Source: CANLWN01 sp039815505
GTDB taxonomy: Bacteria > Bacteroidota > Bacteroidia > Flavobacteriales > Flavobacteriaceae
Direction: 5' to 3'
Length of the DNA: 14,470 nucleotides
NCBI GenBank assembly: GCA_039815505.1
Contig: JBCBZE010000046.1
Span: 1 to 14,470, forward strand
In this document: positions 6,549 through 12,569 of the stretch, piece by piece
Layout: each line of letters begins with the position of its first letter
Position numbering within the stretch: the stretch's first letter is position 1
Program-made: the position numbers and the translations under genes
Notes under the pieces: generated by a model
What the model was told of the DNA's origin: nothing
The model's input: the letters and a program-made list of their open reading frames with translations, nothing else
Databases searched by the model: none

Positions 6549-8945
6549 ATGGGAAATATAAAACTAGTGGCCATTATCTTGTTTCTGGGACCATATGTCT
6601 TTGGTCAGTTTGATGTTAATAACAAGAACTATCAAAAGTTCAAAGGTTTTCACAACTTTTACTATGATGGGGATAATGATAAGATCTATCTAGAGGTCAG
6701 TGATTTGAACAAGGAGTTCTTATATGTATATTCCTTAAGTAGCGGAATTGGAAGCAATGATATAGGTTTGGATAGGGGACAACTTGGAAATGAACAAGTA
6801 GTGTATTTTGAGAAAGTTGGAAACAAGTTAATGTTGATACAGCCCAACCTTAGATTTAGGGCACTTACCGACAATATGTTGGAAAAGAAGTCGGTTGAAC
6901 AGGCATTCGCGAAATCGATTCTTTTTGGTTTTACGATTAAATCGGACACGAACGGAAAATATATTATAGATATTACCGAATTTTTGATGCAGGATGCCCA
7001 TGGAGTGGCAAATCGCTTAAAAAGGACGGACCAAGGTTCATATAACTTGGATGTTTCTAAAAGTGGTATGGCCATGGATCGTACAAAAGCTTTTCCAAAG
7101 AATGTGGAATTCGATGTTACCCTGACCTTTAAAGGGGAGCCTAAGGGGGAGTATATTCGTTCCGTAACCCCAAACCCCGGTCTAGTGACCGTTGCACAAC
7201 ATCATTCCTTTATTGCATTACCTGACGATGCTTATGAAAAACGTGAATTTGACCCCCGTTGCGGCTCATATCCCTTTTCCTATTATGATTACGCAACACC
7301 GGTTCAGGAGCCGATTTTAAAAAGGTTTGTGACGCGGCATCGACTTCAGAAAAAAGACCCTGATGCCACAATAAGTGAGGCGGTTGAACCTATAGTATAT
7401 TATTTGGATAATGGGACTCCGGAACCGGTACGTTCCGCACTTTTGGATGGTGGCAAATGGTGGAACCAAGCCTTTGAGGCCATAGGGTATAAGGATGCTT
7501 TTCAATTAAAAATATTACCGGACGATGCGGATCCGCTAGATGTTAGATATAATGTAATACAATGGGTACACCGTTCTACAAGAGGTTGGAGCTATGGTAG
7601 TAGCATAACGGACCCCAGGACCGGTGAGATTATTAAAGGACACGTAAGTTTGGGAAGTTTGCGTATTCGTCAGGACTTTTTAATTGCACAGGCTCTAATG
7701 AACAAACCCTTTGCTGAAAGGGATGATAATTATGAGGCGATGTTAAAATTGGCCTTGGCAAGAATCAGACAATTATCGGCCCACGAGATAGGACATACAC
7801 TGGGTTTTGCCCATAATTTTGCCGCGAGTACAAACGGTAGGGCTTCGGTAATGGATTATCCGCACCCTCAATTTAACATCAAGAATGGGGAAATTGATTT
7901 TTCAAATGCATATGATACGGGAATAGGTGAGTGGGATAAGGTTACGGTTGCCTACTCGTATAGTGAATTTTCCGATGATCAGAACGAAAAAAACGAGCTG
8001 AACGGAATACTAAGCAAAGCCCAGGCAGATGGACTAAGGTATATTTCCGATCAAGATGCCAGACCCGCTGGGGGAGCCCATGTATTGGGCCATTTATGGG
8101 ACAATGGGGAAAGCGCTAGTGATGAGTTGCAAAAGGTATTGGACGTAAGGGAAATTGCAATTGGTAATTTTTCGATGGATAATATTCGTAAGAACGAACC
8201 CAATTCCGTTTTAGAAGATGTTTTTGCACCCCTTTATTTTTTCCATCGTTATCAGACCGAAGCCGTTGCAAAAGTGATTGGTGGTCTGGATTATAATTAT
8301 GCAGTTAAGGGAGATGGACAGATTACCGTACTGACCGTGGATAAGAATACGCAAGAAAAGGCGCTAAATACAATACTTGGCACATTGGATGCAAAAACCA
8401 TAGCCGTTCCCAGGGAGAAACTATCCTTGTTCCCACCAAGAGCCATAGGTTATAATAGGAGTAGAGAATCGCTTAAAGGAAAGACCGGCGTTTCTTTTGA
8501 TGCCCTATCGGCTCCGGAAACAGCTGCTGATATGACCCTAGGTTTGTTGTTACATCCAGAAAGAGCTTCGAGACTTATCCAACAAAAAGGTTTGGATACC
8601 GAACAATTGGGATTATCCGAAGTTCTGGACGACCTCATTTCAGCTACGATTAACAGGACGCATACAAATGATTATATGAACGAGGTACAGCAAAATATTA
8701 ATTTTAGAGTGTTGTTTCACATCATGAACCTTGCAGCTCATGACAAAGTGCATCCACAGGTAAAAGCGATAGCCAATCATAAGCTAAACATAGTACGTGC
8801 TAATTTGTTTGCGAAAAAAGGAGTATACGAATCGGAGATGGTAAGACGTATAGATGCCTTCCAAAAGCATCCGGAACAATTTAAGGTAATACCTGTTCCA
8901 AAGATTCCCGACGGATCTCCCATAGGTATGGATTGTATGAACTAA
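6549..8945 (+). CDS. Secreted zinc-dependent metalloprotease (DUF5117/DUF4953 type)
   Basis: The protein has 798 aa. The N-terminal stretch MGNIKLVAIILFLGPYVFGQ is a Sec signal peptide, so it acts in the periplasm or outside the cell. The central HEIGHTLGFAH motif (His412, Glu413, His416, His422) is an extended metzincin-like zinc site. VMDYP (434-438) follows at the place of the metzincin Met-turn. The N-terminal part matches the large beta-rich domain of Bacteroidota proteins annotated as zinc-dependent metalloprotease with DUF5117, and the region after the zinc site matches DUF4953. These proteins are common in Bacteroidota, often in several copies, but substrates are not known; a role in protein scavenging is an inference. 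It stands alone between divergent and unrelated neighbours. It has no type IX secretion C-terminal domain, and ends in GSPIGMDCMN. Confidence 0.9.
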   Translation: MGNIKLVAIILFLGPYVFGQFDVNNKNYQKFKGFHNFYYDGDNDKIYLEVSDLNKEFLYVYSLSSGIGSNDIGLDRGQLGNEQVVYFEKVGNKLMLIQPNLRFRALTDNMLEKKSVEQAFAKSILFGFTIKSDTNGKYIIDITEFLMQDAHGVANRLKRTDQGSYNLDVSKSGMAMDRTKAFPKNVEFDVTLTFKGEPKGEYIRSVTPNPGLVTVAQHHSFIALPDDAYEKREFDPRCGSYPFSYYDYATPVQEPILKRFVTRHRLQKKDPDATISEAVEPIVYYLDNGTPEPVRSALLDGGKWWNQAFEAIGYKDAFQLKILPDDADPLDVRYNVIQWVHRSTRGWSYGSSITDPRTGEIIKGHVSLGSLRIRQDFLIAQALMNKPFAERDDNYEAMLKLALARIRQLSAHEIGHTLGFAHNFAASTNGRASVMDYPHPQFNIKNGEIDFSNAYDTGIGEWDKVTVAYSYSEFSDDQNEKNELNGILSKAQADGLRYISDQDARPAGGAHVLGHLWDNGESASDELQKVLDVREIAIGNFSMDNIRKNEPNSVLEDVFAPLYFFHRYQTEAVAKVIGGLDYNYAVKGDGQITVLTVDKNTQEKALNTILGTLDAKTIAVPREKLSLFPPRAIGYNRSRESLKGKTGVSFDALSAPETAADMTLGLLLHPERASRLIQQKGLDTEQLGLSEVLDDLISATINRTHTNDYMNEVQQNINFRVLFHIMNLAAHDKVHPQVKAIANHKLNIVRANLFAKKGVYESEMVRRIDAFQKHPEQFKVIPVPKIPDGSPIGMDCMN

Positions 8946-9022
8946 TGCGTCCAGTTCAGTAGCAGTATACAGTGGCAATGTTACCATTCATCTGATAAGC
9001 CCTTTCCAAATCTTGGTCTTGG

Positions 9023-9042
9023 ACTTAATTTGAACTTAATTT
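9023..9042 (+). repeat. Short direct repeat upstream of ltaA
   Basis: ACTTAATTT occurs at 9023-9031 and 9034-9042, offset by 11 bp (one helical turn), ending 4 nt before the ATG. The first copy runs into TAATTTG (9026-9032), a -7-like sequence one base shorter than TAnnTTTG. It could be part of a promoter or operator, or simply AT-rich DNA. Confidence 0.25.
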
Positions 9043-9046
9043 TAAA

Positions 9047-10069
9047 ATGGAAATAAATCTAATTAGTGATACAGTGACCCAACCTACCGAGGGAATGTTA
9101 AAAGCTATGATGGCGGCTAAGGTGGGAGACGATGTTTTTAAAGCGGACCCTACAATAAACCTGCTAGAATCCAAAGTGGCCAAAATGTTCGGAATGGAGG
9201 CGGCACTATTCTTTCCCAGTGGAACCATGGCTAACCAAACAGCCATTAAACTTCACACAAAGCAAGGGGAGCAGTTGATTTGTGATAAGTATGCGCATGT
9301 ATATAACTATGAGGGCGGAGGAGTAAGTTTCAATAGTGGAGTTTCTTGTAGGTTGGTAGACGGTCATCGGGGAATGATGACCGCCGATCAGGTGGTAGCC
9401 TCCATTAACCCACCCGATTTTTATCACAGTCCCCTTACTTCTTTGGTCTGCATTGAAAACACCACGAACAAAGGAGGAGGTGCATGTTGGGATTTTGAGG
9501 AACTCAAAAAAATAAAGAACGTTTGTGAATCGCATGGTTTGGCGTACCATTTGGACGGAGCTCGATTATGGAACGCTTTAATTGCCAAAAATGAATCTCC
9601 AAAAAAGTACGGAGCCCTTTTTGATACGATCAGCGTTTGCTTGAGCAAAGGTCTGGGATGTCCGGTAGGTTCTGTTCTTATCGGAAGCCAAGACCTAATT
9701 TATAAGGCTCTGCGCGTTCGAAAGGTTTTGGGCGGAGGAATGCGTCAGGCCGGTTTTTTGGCCGCAGCCGGAATGTATGCATTGGATCATCATATGGATA
9801 GGCTTTCCGACGATCACAAAAGAGCTTTGGAAATCGGGGAACTCCTACAAAAATTAACTTTCATTAAAAACGTGGAACCCATTGAAACGAATATTATCAT
9901 ATTCGAAATCGATGAAAGTTATATGGATGAGGCTACTTTTATACACAAGCTAAAGGAAAAGGAAATATCGATTATCGGGATGGGACAGGGAAAACTTAGA
10001 ATGGTAACACATTTGGATTATACGGAAACGATGCACACCAAACTTCTTGGGATATTACACTCCTTATAG
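9047..10069 (+). CDS. ltaA: Low-specificity L-threonine aldolase
   Basis: This is a 340-aa cytoplasmic PLP enzyme (fold type I, beta-eliminating lyase family) that cleaves L-threonine and L-allo-threonine to glycine and acetaldehyde. The start LISDTVTQPTEGML and VGDDVFKADPTINLLE are family hallmarks. FPSGTMANQ (56-64) is the PLP phosphate-binding loop, HLDGARLWNA (168-177) carries the Asp and Arg that hold PLP and the substrate carboxylate, and SVCLSKGLGCPVGS (196-209) contains the Schiff-base Lys201. Length and motifs fit E. coli LtaE (Lys197) well. It is about 100 nt from the metalloprotease gene with no clear link to it, and its stop touches that of the convergent DUF1508 gene. Confidence 0.95.
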   Translation: MEINLISDTVTQPTEGMLKAMMAAKVGDDVFKADPTINLLESKVAKMFGMEAALFFPSGTMANQTAIKLHTKQGEQLICDKYAHVYNYEGGGVSFNSGVSCRLVDGHRGMMTADQVVASINPPDFYHSPLTSLVCIENTTNKGGGACWDFEELKKIKNVCESHGLAYHLDGARLWNALIAKNESPKKYGALFDTISVCLSKGLGCPVGSVLIGSQDLIYKALRVRKVLGGGMRQAGFLAAAGMYALDHHMDRLSDDHKRALEIGELLQKLTFIKNVEPIETNIIIFEIDESYMDEATFIHKLKEKEISIIGMGQGKLRMVTHLDYTETMHTKLLGILHSL

Positions 10070-10387
10070 GTTGTTGGTCAGAGGTAGGGAAGCTATGCGG
10101 TTTTTAAGATTTTTTATTCCATTTTCCATCCCAGCTTCAGAACCATACAATTGACTATTACCTATTATTCTTCCTGCACTATCCTTTAATTTAAAGAGGA
10201 ATTTACCATTATGGTTGGTTTTTCGCTCAAACACAGATTGATTCTCCATTAATGGACTAAGATTGGTAACGACCTTTTCAACATCCGCTTTTGTCGAAAA
10301 ATGTACACTTTTCAACAACACCCTTCCCCCAGTGGTCTTTAAATGAAACTGGTAGGTATTATCTTTTTCCTTTTTTATTTCAATCAT
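10064..10387 (-). CDS. DUF1508/YegP-like protein
   Basis: The protein has 107 aa and is made of two similar halves of about 50 residues: FHLKTTGGRVLLKS near 14-27 and FLFKLKDSAGRIIGNSQLY near 63-81. This is the duplicated DUF1508 pattern of E. coli YegP (YQF.LK..G..I..S, then S....A..GI..V). YegP-like proteins are small, soluble and without known function. No signal peptide is present. It is convergent with the threonine aldolase gene: the DNA TTATAG at 10064-10069 supplies TAA to this gene and TAG to ltaA, so the two coding regions overlap by 6 bp. A near-match TATCTTTA (10414-10407) lies 19 nt upstream as a possible -7 element. Confidence 0.88.
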   Translation of the reverse strand: MIEIKKEKDNTYQFHLKTTGGRVLLKSVHFSTKADVEKVVTNLSPLMENQSVFERKTNHNGKFLFKLKDSAGRIIGNSQLYGSEAGMENGIKNLKNRIASLPLTNNL

Positions 10388-10681
10388 GGGAATTGGCTAC
10401 ATATACTAAAGATACAATTTTTTTACATGAGGCCCTTTCTTTATATTTTAAGAAATATCCAATAAAAAGATAGAAAATAACGTATTTCATCGAAATTTTA
10501 ACAATTTAATCAATAAATTCATTAATTTAAGCCTATATTGACACCGCATAAAGTAGCGTAACGAGCTTATTGCCTTCGTGCGCTAGAAACGGGTACTGGA
10601 AATAACCGACCGTTTTTAAAGGAATACACTAACCAACCTAAAAGGGGCTTCTTTTCAATACAATTGAAATTGAAGCCTTTT
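10388..10681. other. Gene-free stretch of 294 bp: AT-rich left half, GC-richer right half
   Basis: No convincing ORF lies here. From about 10388 to 10530 the DNA is very AT-rich and probably holds the promoter of the DUF1508 gene. From about 10533 to 10640 base composition shifts to clearly more G+C, with two inverted repeats, then a terminator. The right half is listed separately as a possible small RNA. Confidence 0.6.
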
Positions 10682-10683
10682 TT
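10533..10683 (+). ncRNA. Possible structured small RNA ending in a terminator
   Basis: A GC-richer island sits in otherwise very AT-rich intergenic DNA, a usual mark of structured RNA in AT-rich genomes. Hairpin 1 is TAGCG (10554-10558) with CGCTA (10581-10585), plus inner ACGA (10561-10564) with TCGT (10576-10579). Hairpin 2 is AAACGG (10587-10592) with CCGTTT (10610-10615). The terminator at 10646-10683 follows. There is no upstream plus-strand gene for that terminator to serve. The length would suit a small RNA such as the Flavobacteria 6S type, but I cannot match it to a known consensus. It could equally be the 3' untranslated region of the minus-strand thioredoxin gene. No TAnnTTTG promoter is seen just upstream. 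Confidence 0.3.
10646..10683. terminator. Rho-independent terminator, probably bidirectional
   Basis: GGCTTC (10646-10651) pairs with GAAGCC (10672-10677), and inner TTCAAT (10654-10659) pairs with ATTGAA (10662-10667) around a short loop. A T-run follows on plus (10678-10683). On minus the stem is followed by CCTTTT. It ends the thioredoxin gene (stop at 10682) and possibly a plus-strand RNA. Confidence 0.75.
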
Positions 10684-11134
10684 ATTGGTGCTTTTTGAGT
10701 ACCTCTAAATGGTATTTTATTTCACCGTTCATGCTATAACCAGATATTTCGTCCAATTCTTTTCCTTTGGGATTCAATATTTTGATCATAGGAAAAACTC
10801 CTTTTCTATTAAGCTTGTACATAAGTTCCTTATTATGTTTCATCTGGCCCTCGGAAATTAAGTCTTGGTTTCGGGGGATATCGATATATAGGAGCACATA
10901 ATTTTGGGAAAGGGATTGAAATTCGTCGGTTTCAAATAAATCCGCTTTTAACATCTTACAGGGAGGGCACCAATCACTGCCGGTAAAATATACCAACACA
11001 TTTTTGCCCGCTTCATCCGCTTTCTCAACGGCCAAGTCATAATCTGTTAACCAATCCGCTTTATAGGAAGTCTTTAAATTTGCTTGCGCATTGACAAGTA
11101 TGGGAAATAAAATAAAAATTAAAAGTCGCTTCAT
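10682..11134 (-). CDS. Secreted thioredoxin-fold protein (thioredoxin family)
   Basis: The protein has 150 aa. MKRLLIFILFPILVNAQ is a Sec signal peptide, so it works in the periplasm. The thioredoxin fold carries FTGSDWCPPCK with Cys56 and Cys59 and the expected cis-proline at P115 (GVFP). The FTGSDWC form is frequent in Bacteroidota secreted thioredoxins, where it is taken to reduce or exchange disulfides in exported proteins. The CPPC active site differs from the CGPC of cytoplasmic thioredoxin. It is a single gene with a terminator at its stop codon and is divergent from the TPR lipoprotein. A TATATTTG -7 match (11278-11271) would give a leader of roughly 130 nt. Confidence 0.9.
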   Translation of the reverse strand: MKRLLIFILFPILVNAQANLKTSYKADWLTDYDLAVEKADEAGKNVLVYFTGSDWCPPCKMLKADLFETDEFQSLSQNYVLLYIDIPRNQDLISEGQMKHNKELMYKLNRKGVFPMIKILNPKGKELDEISGYSMNGEIKYHLEVLKKHQ

Positions 11135-11225
11135 ACACCTGTTTTTAGTACTATACTAACAATAAACTTGCCATTTTAGGCAATAAGGTTGGAACGAAAA
11201 AATATGTGAACAATTGCATCATGTT

Positions 11226-11239
11226 CCATGTGCACATGG
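11226..11239. promoter_or_regulatory. Perfect 14-bp palindrome in a divergent spacer, possible operator
   Basis: CCATGTGCACATGG is perfectly self-complementary. It lies in the 172-bp spacer between the divergent thioredoxin and TPR-lipoprotein genes, about 90 bp from the first and 67 bp from the second. Further CATG tetramers flank it at 11220-11223 and 11246-11249. Dimeric regulators often bind such sites. About one 14-bp palindrome per window this size is expected by chance, so position is the main support. Confidence 0.35.
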
Positions 11240-11270
11240 TCCGTACATGTTTTCAGGTAAAAATCCGATA

Positions 11271-11278
11271 CAAATATA
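11271..11278 (-). promoter_or_regulatory. Candidate -7 element for the thioredoxin gene (TATATTTG)
   Basis: The minus strand reads TATATTTG, an exact TAnnTTTG match, with no matching -33. It is 136 nt from the ATG, far longer than the 17-25 nt seen for other genes here, and transcription from it would carry the palindrome at 11226-11239 in the leader. Confidence 0.25.
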
Positions 11279-11306
11279 GGCAGTTTAGTTTTTCTTGGTA
11301 ATTTAG

Positions 11307-12167
11307 ATGAATCGACCAATTCAAAATAAGCATTTGAGAAAAACGGTGATGTTAAGCTGGGTTGTAATGTATGTATTTGCATGCAACCCAAAAGAGAAGA
11401 CCCATAAATTAGATTTGTCCGTTGCCAACAGCACGGCACTTGATTATTACAACCTCGGATGGCAACAAATTATGGATTATGGACAATATGGGGCTGCGGA
11501 AGCATCCTATAGAAAAGCAATTGGGATAGATCCTAATTTTTTGATCGGCAAAAGTGTTTTGGCAAGATTAACTTTAGATCTTGGCGAAAGATTAAGTCTA
11601 TATAAAGAGCTACAGATAGGGAAAGAGGTCCTTACAGGCGATGAAAGACTGTTGATAGAGGTATATTCGGCCTTTGTGAAATTAACCAATGTCAGGGAAC
11701 AAACTCCCGAAAAGGCAAAGGATATCTTGAACAAAGCATTGGGTGTAGCAAAGAAAAATTTGGGTATTATCGTACGCAAATATCCAGATGAAGTTTACCT
11801 AAAGTCAGAATATATAGAGATTTTACATGCTTTATATGGCGCAAGGCCTGCACTGGATTCCCTTGAAAAATTGAGAACCCCTGACCAAAAAAGGAACCCC
11901 TTCCTTTTAGGTTATCAAGCATCCATGGAGGCGGAATTGGGATTATTCGATTTAGCCTTATTAAGAGCGGACCTGTTGGAAAGCATTATATCGGATGCAT
12001 CCGTTCCCAAATCCTACGCAGTTTATGCCGATATCTACCTTAAAATGGATAGCTTGGAAAAAGCAAAACAATATGTGGACAAGGGTTTTGCACTCGATAA
12101 AAGAAACTTGGATATCAGCAGGTTAAAAACCAAAATAGATACAAAACTCCAATCGACCGCACATTGA
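11307..12167 (+). CDS. TPR-containing lipoprotein of unknown function
   Basis: The protein has 286 aa. After a basic N-terminus the segment MLSWVVMYVFAC forms a lipoprotein signal peptide with Cys26 as the lipidation site, so the protein should be membrane anchored and exported. The mature part is alpha-helical. One TPR-like unit is near residues 45-80 (YYNLGWQQI.....YGAAEASYRKAIGIDPNF) and a second near 235-270 (YAVYADIYLKMDSLEKAKQYVDKGFALD). The middle helices are probably degenerate repeats. TPR lipoproteins usually act as scaffolds for other proteins; no partner is visible here. It is a single gene, convergent with ybaB after a 14-bp gap. Confidence 0.8.
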   Translation: MNRPIQNKHLRKTVMLSWVVMYVFACNPKEKTHKLDLSVANSTALDYYNLGWQQIMDYGQYGAAEASYRKAIGIDPNFLIGKSVLARLTLDLGERLSLYKELQIGKEVLTGDERLLIEVYSAFVKLTNVREQTPEKAKDILNKALGVAKKNLGIIVRKYPDEVYLKSEYIEILHALYGARPALDSLEKLRTPDQKRNPFLLGYQASMEAELGLFDLALLRADLLESIISDASVPKSYAVYADIYLKMDSLEKAKQYVDKGFALDKRNLDISRLKTKIDTKLQSTAH

Positions 12168-12181
12168 AAAAAGCTAGGGAA

Positions 12182-12508
12182 TCATTTAAACAGTCCGTCC
12201 ATACCGGGAATATTGGGCATCCCTTCCTTAGCAACTGCGGCCAATTCCGTTTCATGTACTTCAGAGGCCTTTTCTATGGCTTTGTTAAGGGTCAGCACCA
12301 AATAGTCCTCTAACTGTTCCCTATCATTCAACAAACCATCATCTATCCGGATACTTTTAATGGTTCTATTGGCCGTAATTGTCACGTGAACAAGTTCATC
12401 CGTGGATTTTTCTTCCAAGATAACTGTATGTAATCGTTCCTTGGTCTGCTTTACTTTTTCTTGGGTTTCCTTTAATTTCCCCATCATACCCATAATATCT
12501 CCAAACAT
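12182..12508 (-). CDS. YbaB/EbfC family nucleoid-associated protein
   Basis: The protein has 108 aa, the usual length. The start MFGDIMGMMGKLKETQEKV is typical: a methionine/glycine-rich head then a coiled-coil helix. The middle has the conserved beta-sheet pattern VTITANRTIKSIRIDDGLL, and the C-terminal helix has LTLNKAIEKASEVHETEL. The protein ends in a glycine/proline/methionine tail (GMPNIPGMDGLFK). Family members are DNA-binding dimers shaped like tweezers that coat the nucleoid and affect expression broadly. In many bacteria the gene sits with dnaX and recR, which are not present here. It is divergent from the S9 peptidase gene, with a TAATTTTG -7 element upstream. Confidence 0.92.
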   Translation of the reverse strand: MFGDIMGMMGKLKETQEKVKQTKERLHTVILEEKSTDELVHVTITANRTIKSIRIDDGLLNDREQLEDYLVLTLNKAIEKASEVHETELAAVAKEGMPNIPGMDGLFK

Positions 12509-12533
12509 ACTTTTCTTTTTAAGTTTCTTGGGT

Positions 12534-12541
12534 CAAAATTA
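12534..12541 (-). promoter_or_regulatory. Candidate -7 element for ybaB (TAATTTTG)
   Basis: The minus strand reads TAATTTTG, an exact TAnnTTTG match ending 25 nt before the ATG at 12508. A TTG (12558-12556) lies 14 nt further upstream, closer than usual for a -33 element. Confidence 0.4.
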
Positions 12542-12569
12542 GTAAATTGTGCCCTCAATTACATTTTTT

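Noticed and set aside
10291..10473. Plus-strand 60-aa ORF crossing the DUF1508 start
   Set aside because: Most of it is antisense to DUF1508 coding sequence and the rest is AT-rich promoter DNA; no start context or family.
10533..10640. tRNA, tmRNA or SRP RNA in the GC-rich island
   Set aside because: No GTTC-type T-arm, CCA end, tag-peptide frame or SRP GGAAG-type loop could be seen.
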